Of a DNA stretch of 64,000 bases, positions 25,489 to 33,521 are shown piece after piece. Position numbers and translations under genes: made by a program. Below the pieces are notes generated by a model. The model had not been told where the DNA came from. It did no database searches and saw only the letters and a program-made list of their open reading frames with translations. The DNA is from Falsibacillus pallidus (GTDB lineage: Bacteria > Bacillota > Bacilli > Bacillales > DSM-25281): assembly GCF_003350505.1 (NCBI RefSeq), contig NZ_QQAY01000001.1:608426-672425 (forward strand). Direction: 5' to 3'. The stretch's first letter is position 1. Each line of letters opens with the position of its first letter.

Positions 25489-26817
25489 TTAAGAATGGAG
25501 CTGCTTTTGCTTGCGGTAATCGACGACCCTGACCGCCTTTCCTTGAGAGCGTTCGATTCCTTTTGGTCTATGGATCTTGACTTCAACAGATATGAGGCAA
25601 AAAGATTTTATGCGTTCGCGGATTTCCGCTTTTAGTGTCTGAAGCAGCGGATGGTTTTCGTCATTAGAAGTATGTTCATGAAGTGAGTCTGTCATTTCGA
25701 CATGCAATTCAACTGTGTCTAAGGAGGATGTTCTATGGAGATGCAGCTGATAGTGCGGGACGAGCTCAGGAATCTGCAGCAAATGATGTTCAACCTCTGA
25801 AGGGAATACATTCACGCCCCTAACGATGATCATGTCGTCAATCCTGCCTTTTACACGACTCATCCGGACCGTTGTCCTTCCGCATGAGCACTTTTCACGG
25901 GTTATGGATGCGATATCCCCTGTCCGGTAGCGGATGATTGGAAGCGCTTCCTTTTTTAAGCTAGTAAAAACGAGCTCCCCATCAGCACCATCGGGGACAT
26001 GCTCCAATGTGGCGGGGTCAATGACTTCTACCAGGAAGTGATCTTCCGCTATGTGAAGTCCGTTCTGTCCTTCATGGCATTCCATCGATACCCCCGGCCC
26101 AATCACTTCGCTTAAGCCATATATATCACACGCTTTAATGCCAAAAGTCTTTTCAAGCGTCTTCCGCATTTCTTCCGACCATGGCTCCGCCCCGAAGATC
26201 CCGAGTTCTAAAGGGGTGGAAGCTGGGTCTATCCCGAGTTCCATCATTCGTTCAGCAATATTCAATGCATAGGAAGGTGTGGAGCAAAGGATACGCGGTT
26301 TGAAGTCCTGGATGATTTCAATCTGTCTGTCCGTATTGCCGCCGGATATCGGAATAACCGATGCCCCTAGTTCTTCTCCGCCATAATGCAGGCCAAGGCC
26401 GCCGGTAAATAATCCATATCCGTAGGCGTTATGCAGGATATCCCCTTTTTTTCCTCCGGCAATGGCGATGGCTCTCGCGACGATTTCTGTCCAGCTTTTA
26501 ATATCCTCTTTCGTATACCCGACGACGGTTGATTTCCCGCTCGTCCCGGAAGATGCATGAAGGCGGATGATTTCTTCCTGCGCGACAGCAAATAGTCCGA
26601 ATGGATAATGATCCCTCAAGTCTTTTTTGGTCGTAAAGGGAAGTTTTCTTACATCATCGATCCGGTTCAGGTCATTTGAGGAAATGTCCATCTTTTCGAA
26701 TTGGCCACGATAAAAAGGAACATTTTTGAAAACGTGATCGACCGTTTTTTTCAAATGTTCCAGCTGTTCCTCTTCAATATCACTTCTCGATTTCGTTTCT
26801 ATGCTGTGAAGAATCAT
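25489..26817 (-). CDS. paaK: Phenylacetate-CoA ligase
   Basis: A 442-residue ANL-superfamily adenylating enzyme. The P-loop-like motif is LHASSGTSGKSTVVGYT (about residue 87), DIYGLSEVIGPGVSMEC (about 227) is the A5-type motif, and YRTGDIASI (about 298) the A7-type. It activates phenylacetate with ATP and CoA. It heads the paaK-A-B-C-D-ethD-F-G-H-J operon, with a promoter and palindrome upstream. It gives a second entry to phenylacetyl-CoA besides the dehydrogenase complex. Confidence 0.92.
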   Translation of the reverse strand: MILHSIETKSRSDIEEEQLEHLKKTVDHVFKNVPFYRGQFEKMDISSNDLNRIDDVRKLPFTTKKDLRDHYPFGLFAVAQEEIIRLHASSGTSGKSTVVGYTKEDIKSWTEIVARAIAIAGGKKGDILHNAYGYGLFTGGLGLHYGGEELGASVIPISGGNTDRQIEIIQDFKPRILCSTPSYALNIAERMMELGIDPASTPLELGIFGAEPWSEEMRKTLEKTFGIKACDIYGLSEVIGPGVSMECHEGQNGLHIAEDHFLVEVIDPATLEHVPDGADGELVFTSLKKEALPIIRYRTGDIASITREKCSCGRTTVRMSRVKGRIDDMIIVRGVNVFPSEVEHHLLQIPELVPHYQLHLHRTSSLDTVELHVEMTDSLHEHTSNDENHPLLQTLKAEIRERIKSFCLISVEVKIHRPKGIERSQGKAVRVVDYRKQKQLHS

Positions 26818-26850
26818 TTTATATCCCTCCTAGGCATGCCATAAAACGTA

Positions 26851-26869
26851 TAACGAAATATTTTCGTTA
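26851..26869. promoter_or_regulatory. Palindrome in paaK leader, candidate PaaX operator
   Basis: TAACGAAA and TTTCGTTA are exact 8-bp inverted arms separated by 3 bp. The site lies about 30-45 bp downstream of the predicted transcription start, a roadblock position. Assignment to PaaX is inference from proximity. Confidence 0.5.
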
Positions 26870-26896
26870 CTATCATTTGGTGTTATATTTAAGCCT

Positions 26897-26925
26897 AGAA
26901 TACCTATAATTAATCTTCCTGTCAA
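26897..26925 (-). promoter_or_regulatory. Promoter of paa operon
   Basis: On the minus strand TTGACA (26920-26925) and TATTCT (26897-26902) are 17 bp apart. Confidence 0.6.
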
Positions 26926-26952
26926 TAATATTTCAGAATTTTTTAAACTATC

Positions 26953-27609
26953 TTATTTTAATATCCTCGCCACGTCTCTTGGGGTCCATTTTTTTCGTTT
27001 GTGCTCCTGGACGATTATGAGTTTCGGGTGTGCTTCTACTTCATTGTATGTACCGTCGGCATGGACTGCGGTGACAAGGGTTGCGTGGTAGCGGCCATAG
27101 AAAACGATGTCTCCTACTTGGGGCTTTTCTGCTTTTTTGATGATCAGACCGTTTCCTTCTGCAAAGTCGTATACGTTTCGGACCCTGCGATAAAAGTAAG
27201 GGGTATCAGGTGTATTGGCTCCTCCTTCTGTCTGATATCGCTCCGGGTGCTTCGCGTAATCTTCCTGCAATAGTCCAGCCAATGAAATTCCTGCTTTACC
27301 GTAGGCAATGCGCGGCACATCGATGCAGACAATGAAGCCAAGCTTTCCACCCGTGTTGTTAACGCCGCCTTTCAGCGGATCGTAAAGAGTCCCTGCGAGT
27401 TTTTCCGCCTCTTGTGCTATTTCATCTTTATTCGAAATCCCATTTCCATTGGCATCCGACTTCAACTCCAATGATGATTCATCGCTTTTCATGGATGCAT
27501 CGGTATAAAAACTTCCTCCGTAACTGTGAAACAAATAGATGTATGCTAACAGCGAGATGCCAACTAACACAACTCCACCGGCTGCGGTCATCCACTTTCT
27601 TTTTTTCAT
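26953..27609 (-). CDS. Membrane-anchored DUF1287/NlpC-P60-like protein with EF-hand-like loop
   Basis: A 218-residue protein with an N-terminal signal anchor (residues 6-27). DANGNGISNKDE near residue 52 reads like a calcium-binding loop. The domain that follows has a candidate catalytic Cys in FIVCIDVPRIAYG (about 93) and a His in GRYHATLVTAV (about 175), the order seen in papain-like cell-wall hydrolases and DUF1287 proteins. ATG 27609 follows GGGAGG with 7-bp spacing; two upstream TTG codons are less likely. It probably acts outside the membrane. The family assignment is from memory and moderate. Confidence 0.55.
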   Translation of the reverse strand: MKKRKWMTAAGGVVLVGISLLAYIYLFHSYGGSFYTDASMKSDESSLELKSDANGNGISNKDEIAQEAEKLAGTLYDPLKGGVNNTGGKLGFIVCIDVPRIAYGKAGISLAGLLQEDYAKHPERYQTEGGANTPDTPYFYRRVRNVYDFAEGNGLIIKKAEKPQVGDIVFYGRYHATLVTAVHADGTYNEVEAHPKLIIVQEHKRKKWTPRDVARILK

Positions 27610-27695
27610 CAACAATCCTCCCTAGAAATCTCTTACCTTTACAGACGGCAAAAAAATGGGATAAGTTTCAAAATGGAGATTTAAGCTCTTGACAT

Positions 27696-27723
27696 ATAAA
27701 AAAAGCCCAGACAGAATCTGAGC
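27696..27723 (-). terminator. Terminator after MFS transporter gene
   Basis: On the minus strand GCTCAGA and TCTGGGC form a 7-bp stem with one G-U pair, followed by a run of T. Confidence 0.65.
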
Positions 27724-27730
27724 GTTTCAC

Positions 27731-29002
27731 TTATTTTCCCACTGCAGCTCTCGGTTTTACGACAGCGGCATCCTTTCCCGACTTATTCAGAGCCATTCGG
27801 GAAAATGCAATCCCGAACACGACCAGTAGGAGAAAGCCCGCTCCCATCGCCAGGCCACCAATGACGTTTCCGACAATCAAGCCTATCGCACCGATCATTT
27901 TCCCCATTTGAAAGACAAGGCCGTTCATCGCCATATAAGCGCCGCGCTTCGTGTCATCGACGATATCGGCCAAAAGCGATTGCCTTGTTGGAACATACAG
28001 GAGCTCTCCGATGGTCAAGACGATGACGGAAATGAAAAGAGCTGGGAGATTATTGCTGAATGCTAAAAAGAAATAGCCAAGGCCGAATAACATGAATCCC
28101 GCATACATGATCGGTTCTTCTTTTTTCCCTTTGATCCATTTGGCAACAGCAGCCGTGAAGATCACAATCATCAAAGTATTCACTACAGTCAGTAGACTCA
28201 ATAATTTTATCCCATCAATCTCAAAAGAAAACAGATGGAGCAAATTCATTGTCTGTGGGATGATTTCTTTTTCCAGCCTTACAGAAATGAAATTATTCCG
28301 TTGAAATTCAATGGACAGGATGGCAATTCCACCAAGTGTAAAAGCCATAAACGTCCAGTCTTTGATGACCATTCCGTAGCTCTTGAACAAAGGTTTGATC
28401 CCAAATGACTTTTTTGATGCCCCTATTTCCGGCACATAAGAGTCAATGATGAATGTCGCCGTCATCCAAAGAGTCACCAGGCTCATGAGGGTTAAAACGC
28501 CAATCAATTCAAAGAAATAATGTTCAAAGAACCAGCCGCCGATCATCAAACCGAGCATGATGGACAGGTTGACAGCCCAATAATTGACCGAGTACATGAA
28601 TGCCCTTGTTTCCTTCGTGCTCACATCAATGAGCATTGCTTCTGCAGCCGGATTCACGATTCCAGATGATACACCAATCAATAGCATCATGAAAAATGTG
28701 ATCCATGGGGAAACAAATACCGGGGAATTCACGGCAAGCATACCTGCAAATGCGGCTGCCTTCATGATTTCCCCTGCGACCATCAGCCGTTTCCGTCCAA
28801 TGACATCTGCGAGGAATCCTCCATATAAACCAGCTATAAATTGAACAGCCACCTGGATCAGCACTAAAACACCAGCGGCAGCTGCGTTGATTTCCTTTGT
28901 GAAATAGATGGCCATGAACGGGAAGACGGCTGAACCCACGACCCTGCTTAAAAATGAAGTATAAATCCTGATTTTGATATTGGGATGCAATGTGCGAAAC
29001 AT
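27731..29002 (-). CDS. MFS transporter
   Basis: A 423-residue membrane protein with about 12 helices. The MFS loop 2-3 motif appears as GGFLADVIGRKRLMVAGE (about residues 61-78) and the repeated half as LADIVDDTKRGAYMAMNG. It probably exports or exchanges a small hydrophilic solute or drug. It is divergent from an SgrR-family regulator with a 94-bp gap, recalling the sgrR-setA arrangement of enterobacteria, in which SetA is an MFS sugar exporter. Substrate unknown. Confidence 0.8.
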   Translation of the reverse strand: MFRTLHPNIKIRIYTSFLSRVVGSAVFPFMAIYFTKEINAAAAGVLVLIQVAVQFIAGLYGGFLADVIGRKRLMVAGEIMKAAAFAGMLAVNSPVFVSPWITFFMMLLIGVSSGIVNPAAEAMLIDVSTKETRAFMYSVNYWAVNLSIMLGLMIGGWFFEHYFFELIGVLTLMSLVTLWMTATFIIDSYVPEIGASKKSFGIKPLFKSYGMVIKDWTFMAFTLGGIAILSIEFQRNNFISVRLEKEIIPQTMNLLHLFSFEIDGIKLLSLLTVVNTLMIVIFTAAVAKWIKGKKEEPIMYAGFMLFGLGYFFLAFSNNLPALFISVIVLTIGELLYVPTRQSLLADIVDDTKRGAYMAMNGLVFQMGKMIGAIGLIVGNVIGGLAMGAGFLLLVVFGIAFSRMALNKSGKDAAVVKPRAAVGK

Positions 29003-29031
29003 ATGATCTCCTCCTTGCTTCCATTATGCTA

Positions 29032-29060
29032 TTGGAAAAAAGGGGTAAAAAGGGTACAAT
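29032..29060 (+). promoter_or_regulatory. Promoter of SgrR-family gene
   Basis: TTGGAA (29032-29037) and TACAAT (29055-29060) are 17 bp apart. Between them AAAAAGGGGTA and AAAAGGGTA form a tandem repeat, and CCCCTTTT at 29075-29082 mirrors AAAAGGGG at 29038-29045. Confidence 0.55.
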
Positions 29061-29096
29061 CAAGAAAAAAATGTCCCCTTTTAGGAGGAAAAGAAT

Positions 29097-30821
29097 ATGC
29101 AAGACCGCTATTTTGCTATGAGGGCCCATTTCCTTGAAAGGGAGTTTAATGGGGAATGTGCATTTAAGCTGAAGGAGCTTGAAGAGCTTTGGTTCTGTTC
29201 CTTGAAGAATGTCAAAAGGATCCTGCAGCAGTTTGAGGAAACCGGAAAGATCTCATACATCCCCGGGGCAGGCCGAGGAAATCCTTCAAGAATCCGTTTC
29301 TCCGAGACTTTCCAGAAAGAAGTGGAAGCCTTCATGAAAGACTGCATGGAAAATGGGAAGCTGGATCAGGCGGCCCTTCTCCTAAGGCTACCGATTCCAA
29401 AATCATGGATTGCAAAGGTCTCAAGCGATATAAGGGAAATGTTCGGCTATCAGCAGGGTACGGAAGCAAAAGACGTCCTGCATGCATTCATCTCCAGGGA
29501 CTTCACCACTCTAGATCCCTTGAAAGCCTCCATCTCCTTTGAGTCCCACTTAATCGAATACTTAGGCGATACGCTCGTCAAATATGATGCGCGGAATGAC
29601 CGAATCCTGCCCCATATCGCTCATCACTTCGAATCGGATGCAAGCGGAACGAAATGGACCTTCTACCTTCGGAAAGGGATTGTCTTTCACCATCAAGAAC
29701 CGCTTATGAGCAAGGATGTCGCTTATACTATCGAGAGGATTCGAAACAGTGTTGATCCCTCTTACCAATGGCTAGTCAAAGATATAGAAACTGTGGAATG
29801 CGACGGTCCATTTAAAATTACGATTCTATTAAAAAAGCAAAACCCATTCTTCTTAAGATATATGGCATCACCAAACTTGTGCATCCTGCCTTCGGGGATC
29901 CCTTTCAACGAATGGGAATGGATCGGCACCGGCCCCTTCTGTTTAAAGGAGCGTTCAGAGAATAAATTAGTATTCGAAGCATTCGACCGCTACTTTCTTG
30001 AAAGGCCGCTGCTGGATGAACTTCATTTTTATAAAGTGAGCCAGGATGCCGCATCAATTGTTGATTTCACCGTCCAAAACCCTCCGGCTGAAGAAGCTCT
30101 CAGCAAACACGAGATCGAAACCGGCTTTCGGTTTCTGATGTGCAATTTAAGGAAAGAAACAATCGTCCAGCACCCCTCGTTCCGAAAAGCTCTTTTTCAT
30201 CTGATGGATATGCCTGCAATGGCAAAGGATCTGGAATGGGAGCAATGGGTTGAAGCAAGCAGCTTTATCAACCGTCGATCTTTTCCTATGAAGAAGGATT
30301 CTGCCGTGATTCCTCTTCTTTTAAGTGAGGCCGGCTATCGCGGAGAGACCGTGCACCTTTATCACATGGATTATCAGTCAGCATTTCAGGTGGCCGATTG
30401 GTACAGGTTGCAGGGAGAGAAGCACGGGATTCAGTTTGTGCTGCACCCCTTCACGTTCCATGACTTCTATGGCAGGGAAATTGATAGAAATGCAGATTTG
30501 ATCTTTATGGGGGAGGTCTTTTCCCTAGACCATCACCTTTCGTTTCTCGGAGCATTTTACAACGACACGCTTTTCTTCCGGAGGCTCTTTCCTTTGGACT
30601 CCCTTGAATGGATCGATGCAAAGCTGGAACTCTTTAAACAAGGGGATTCTGCTGCGAGGGAAACTATCATGTATGAAATTGAGGGGCATATCCGGGAGCA
30701 CAATCTACTAATCTTTCAGCATCACCCGATTAAAACGAGGACCTTCCATCCGATGATCAAAGATGTGAAGTTCCACTCGTTCGGCCATTTTGATTTTTCT
30801 AAGCTTTGGATTCCGGGTTGA
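29097..30821 (+). CDS. SgrR-family regulator: N-terminal HTH fused to extracellular-solute-binding domain
   Basis: A 574-residue protein. Residues 1-110 form the SgrR_N winged helix (LKELEELWFCSLKNVKRILQQFEETGKISYIPGAGRGNPSRIRF). Residues about 160-560 form an SBP_bac_5 domain (DTLVKYDARNDRILPHIAHHF, then GTKWTFYLRKGIVFHHQEPLMSKDVAYTIERI). There is no signal peptide, so the binding domain senses a ligand in the cytosol. ATG 29097 follows TAGGAGGAA. It probably controls the divergent MFS gene. The ligand is unknown; oligosaccharide or peptide are possible. Confidence 0.8.
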   Translation: MQDRYFAMRAHFLEREFNGECAFKLKELEELWFCSLKNVKRILQQFEETGKISYIPGAGRGNPSRIRFSETFQKEVEAFMKDCMENGKLDQAALLLRLPIPKSWIAKVSSDIREMFGYQQGTEAKDVLHAFISRDFTTLDPLKASISFESHLIEYLGDTLVKYDARNDRILPHIAHHFESDASGTKWTFYLRKGIVFHHQEPLMSKDVAYTIERIRNSVDPSYQWLVKDIETVECDGPFKITILLKKQNPFFLRYMASPNLCILPSGIPFNEWEWIGTGPFCLKERSENKLVFEAFDRYFLERPLLDELHFYKVSQDAASIVDFTVQNPPAEEALSKHEIETGFRFLMCNLRKETIVQHPSFRKALFHLMDMPAMAKDLEWEQWVEASSFINRRSFPMKKDSAVIPLLLSEAGYRGETVHLYHMDYQSAFQVADWYRLQGEKHGIQFVLHPFTFHDFYGREIDRNADLIFMGEVFSLDHHLSFLGAFYNDTLFFRRLFPLDSLEWIDAKLELFKQGDSAARETIMYEIEGHIREHNLLIFQHHPIKTRTFHPMIKDVKFHSFGHFDFSKLWIPG

Positions 30822-30843
30822 AAAGGGCCGGGTGTGCCATGAA

Positions 30844-30877
30844 GGTGAGCACTGTCACGCCCCGATTTTTGTCGAAT
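30844..30877 (+). repeat. Dispersed intergenic repeat, copy A
   Basis: GGTGAGCACTGTCACGCCCC followed by GATTTTTGTCGAAT. It shares the core GTCACGCCCCG-TTTTTGTCGAAT with copies at 39559, 45094 and 51838. Confidence 0.6.
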
Positions 30878-30898
30878 GTCGCCGAATTTTTGGCGTTG

Positions 30899-31023
30899 GC
30901 GCATAAGGATCGATTTTTCGCGCATACCCATGTTGGAACGGCTCATAGCAGGTGGACTTTGACGCATAGGAATGAAAAGTGGCTAATAGAAAAGGCTTTC
31001 CCGCGCATAGGGACAATAAATAG
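30899..31023 (+). repeat. Degenerate tandem repeat, 21-bp period, core GCGCATA
   Basis: Heptamers GCGCATA, GCGCATA, GCTCATA, ACGCATA, GCTAATA and GCGCATA begin at 30899, 30920, 30941, 30962, 30982 and 31003. The period is 21 bp with one 20-bp step, while the spacers differ in sequence. The array fills the non-coding space between the SgrR gene and the LysE gene. No coding frame is evident. Confidence 0.65.
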
Positions 31024-31036
31024 CGGGAAATCCCCC

Positions 31037-31624
31037 CTAATTCTCCACCCATATCGACAAGGCACTGTAAATAAGAAGCAGGGCCATTACAAAGTTGAAC
31101 TGAATTCTGTATTTTCTTAAGAATTTTTGAAATAATGCTCCAAAAATAGTCCAGCAAATGGTGCCTGAAAAACCGACGAGAGCTAGAATCAATGAAAATA
31201 TCATCAAGCTGAATTGAGAATGATAGAATGGCAGGATAAAGGTTGAAACAGCGGTTATGCCATATAGAATTACCTTTGGGTTTATGAACTGCAGGAGCAT
31301 CCCTGTAGAAAAACCAAATTTTTTCTTCACGTCGCTTTCAGACTTTTTTTCTTTACTGAACATAATTTTCAGAGCTAAATACACCATATAGAACGAGCCA
31401 AAGATGGAAAGGCTGAATTCTATTTTTGGTACGGTGGTTCTCAGAAAAAGATTAAAATAACTGCACAACAACATAATGATTAAAAACCCTGTGCCGACAC
31501 CCAAACAGAACTTGATTGTCCTTTTAAAACCATACTTATTAGCGGATACCATTGCCATAATGTTATTGGGTCCTGGAGTATAAGCAGTTACAAAGATATA
31601 CAGGATAAATGATGCGATAGCCAA
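31037..31624 (-). CDS. LysE/RhtB-family amino-acid exporter
   Basis: A 195-residue membrane protein with about six helices. FVTAYTPGPNNIMAMVSANKYGFKRTIKFCLGVG (residues 11-44) is the LysE family opening, and LLQFINPKVILYGI the mid-protein motif. The start is TTG 31622-31624, preceded by GGAGGAG; upstream in-frame codons fall in the operator region. It is divergent from an XRE-cupin regulator, a common pairing. The substrate is probably an amino acid. Confidence 0.8.
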   Translation of the reverse strand: MAIASFILYIFVTAYTPGPNNIMAMVSANKYGFKRTIKFCLGVGTGFLIIMLLCSYFNLFLRTTVPKIEFSLSIFGSFYMVYLALKIMFSKEKKSESDVKKKFGFSTGMLLQFINPKVILYGITAVSTFILPFYHSQFSLMIFSLILALVGFSGTICWTIFGALFQKFLRKYRIQFNFVMALLLIYSALSIWVEN

Positions 31625-31645
31625 AAGTATCTCCTCCAGTTGTAT

Positions 31646-31714
31646 GTTATACTGTACAAAAAGAACAATATAACGTTTGTTTGTTATATTGTACATTTCA
31701 GACTCTATATTGTA
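31646..31714. promoter_or_regulatory. Operator array between LysE exporter and XRE regulator
   Basis: ACAATATAAC (31665-31674) and GTTATATTGT (31683-31692) are exact 10-bp inverted repeats 8 bp apart. Related half-sites GTTATACTGT (31646-31655) and CTATATTGTA (31705-31714) flank them. Confidence 0.55.
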
Positions 31715-31738
31715 AATGAATTTATTTGGAGGATTCCC

Positions 31739-32293
31739 ATGGAAGATATTAATTTAATCATTGCCAAGAACTTAAAATCATTTAGGGAACGGAAAAAATT
31801 GAGCCTGGAAAAAGTAGCAGAAAACACCGGGGTAAGTAAAACCATGATCAGTCAAATCGAACGAGGAGAATCGAGCCCCACCATTACTACGATATGGAAA
31901 ATTGCGAATGGACTAAAGATTTCTTTTACATCCTTGATAAATAATCCGCAGCCGGATACGAAAGTCATCTTTAAAAAAGATGTGCAAACATTTTCGGAGG
32001 ATAACGGAAAATATAGAATTTATCCTTTTTTCCCATTTGAGGAAGATCGGCGATTTGAAGTTTTCTCGGTTGAGATTGATAAAGGCGGATATCTAAGCTC
32101 AGAGTCCCATGGAGAAGGAACCGAGGAATATTTGACTGTTTATGAAGGAGAAGTAACGGTCCGGGTCGATAACATAGAATATACGGTTAAAAACGGGGAC
32201 TCTATCAGGTTCAAAGTCGATAAACCACATTCCTACCATAATTCAGGTGATACTTTGACCAGGTTAAGCATGATTATCTATTATCCGATGTAG
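31739..32293 (+). CDS. XRE-family regulator with C-terminal cupin domain
   Basis: A 184-residue protein. The HTH is at residues 5-60 (LKSFRERKKLSLEKVAENTGVSKTMISQIERGESSPTITTIWKIA). The cupin_2 domain ends the protein (GTEEYLTVYEGEVTVRVDNIEYTVKNGDSIRFKVDKPHSYHNSGD). ATG 31739 follows GGAGGA at 31727. It probably represses its own gene and the divergent exporter and releases DNA when its cupin pocket binds an amino acid or derivative. Confidence 0.85.
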   Translation: MEDINLIIAKNLKSFRERKKLSLEKVAENTGVSKTMISQIERGESSPTITTIWKIANGLKISFTSLINNPQPDTKVIFKKDVQTFSEDNGKYRIYPFFPFEEDRRFEVFSVEIDKGGYLSSESHGEGTEEYLTVYEGEVTVRVDNIEYTVKNGDSIRFKVDKPHSYHNSGDTLTRLSMIIYYPM

Positions 32294-32302
32294 GTCTCAA
32301 GT

Positions 32303-32334
32303 AAAAAGCTCTCCAATTTGCGGAGAGCTTTTTT
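32303..32334 (+). terminator. Terminator after XRE-cupin gene
   Basis: AAAAGCTCTCC and GGAGAGCTTTT form an 11-bp stem followed by TT. Confidence 0.8.
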
Positions 32335-32381
32335 GCATTATTGCACACTATTCTCTTCATTTTTACAGCTGAGGGGTTGAA

Positions 32382-32882
32382 TCACGAAATTCTAACCGAC
32401 CGCACGATGAAAAAAATAACCGTCCCAAGGATAAGAACGAGAAAGACAGGCAGGAACCATATTCCAAGCCCCTCCTGGTGGCCTTTCCCGATTTGGATTC
32501 CCACCCATGTCAGATAAGAAAAAAGTACGATGATGAGGTTTTTCAGGATGTTGACCATCAGTACGGCGTTTTTATATTGCCGTTCTGCTGTTTCTTTCGT
32601 CAAGTTGATGTAATTATACACGTGCGGGTAGTTTTCAAGAATGGTTAGACCGATCCAAAGGATAAGGCCAATGACAGGTAGTGCCCAAATCGATCCCTTT
32701 GATCCCATGCCATCCACTTCCCCCGCCGCATTGAAATGAGTCGGGATGCGTGGAGGCAGATCGCCCCATGAAAGCAAGGTATAAAAAATAGTTCCTGAAA
32801 AGGCGATGATGCCGAGGCTATTTAAAATGATTTGTAATGGGGATTTTTTTAGCTTTATTACTGGACGATTGAAGGAATCCAT
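32382..32882 (-). CDS. DUF1648 membrane protein
   Basis: A 166-residue protein with four predicted helices. LPPRIPTHFNAAGEVDGMGSKG between helices 1 and 2 is the DUF1648 signature (L-P-x-x-I-P-x-H-F-N-x-x-G). Members include domains of SdpI-type immunity proteins, but here the protein consists of the domain plus helices. Function unknown. No toxin gene is adjacent. Confidence 0.75.
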   Translation of the reverse strand: MDSFNRPVIKLKKSPLQIILNSLGIIAFSGTIFYTLLSWGDLPPRIPTHFNAAGEVDGMGSKGSIWALPVIGLILWIGLTILENYPHVYNYINLTKETAERQYKNAVLMVNILKNLIIVLFSYLTWVGIQIGKGHQEGLGIWFLPVFLVLILGTVIFFIVRSVRIS

Positions 32883-33021
32883 TTTGATCCTCTCCTATTT
32901 TGAATGGTATTAATCTATACTCTTTTTCTGTTAAAAAAGTTTCACTATGGTTGACGGAATTTTTCAAAAAGATGAAACTAGATATAATTCATAATTAGGA
33001 ATTTAAAGGGGGATGGTTTTG

Positions 33022-33459
33022 ATGAAGCAGCTAGGCGACAGTGAGCGGCACCACCAATACAAGGAAGAGATTTTCAGTGTATTTGAAAAGGAGCCATATG
33101 CGAGTTCAATGGGCATCCGATTAGTAGAGATCGGCGAAGGGAGTTCTGTGGCAGAATTAAAAACGGCTGACCATATGGTTAATTCTCATGGGACCATCCA
33201 TGGCGCAGTCATATTTGCACTAGCGGATTTTGCATTTGCGGCTGCGTGCAATTCCTATGGCCGGACATGTGTCGGCCTTTCCACCACTGTCAACTTTATG
33301 TCTGCCGGACAAAAAGGGGCTGTATTGCGTGCTGAAGCTGTTGAAGAAAAGAAAAACTATCGGACAGCCTGGTACAACATCAAAGTATTCTCGGGCGATG
33401 AATTGATCGCCTCCATGGAAGCTATGGCTTATCGGAAAGATCATTATTTTGTTCCATAA
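33022..33459 (+). CDS. paaI: PaaI-family hotdog thioesterase
   Basis: A 145-residue hotdog domain. NSHGTIHGAVIFALADFAFAAACNS (about residues 54-78) closely follows the PaaI active-site segment, including the catalytic Asp region and ACNS. PaaI hydrolyses dead-end ring-hydroxylated phenylacetyl-CoA species and so rescues CoA. It lies 6 kb from paaK and is transcribed in the opposite sense, outside the operon. ATG 33022 suits the AAAGGGGG ribosome site better than ATG 33013. Confidence 0.75.
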   Translation: MKQLGDSERHHQYKEEIFSVFEKEPYASSMGIRLVEIGEGSSVAELKTADHMVNSHGTIHGAVIFALADFAFAAACNSYGRTCVGLSTTVNFMSAGQKGAVLRAEAVEEKKNYRTAWYNIKVFSGDELIASMEAMAYRKDHYFVP

Positions 33460-33462
33460 AAA

Positions 33463-33494
33463 GGGCGCATTCCCAAACCGGAATGCGCCCCTTT
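33463..33494. terminator. Terminator after paaI-like gene
   Basis: GGGCGCATTCC and GGAATGCGCCC form a perfect 11-bp stem, followed by CTTT. Confidence 0.8.
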
Positions 33495-33521
33495 CACATG
33501 CATTACCACTAGAAATCTTTA

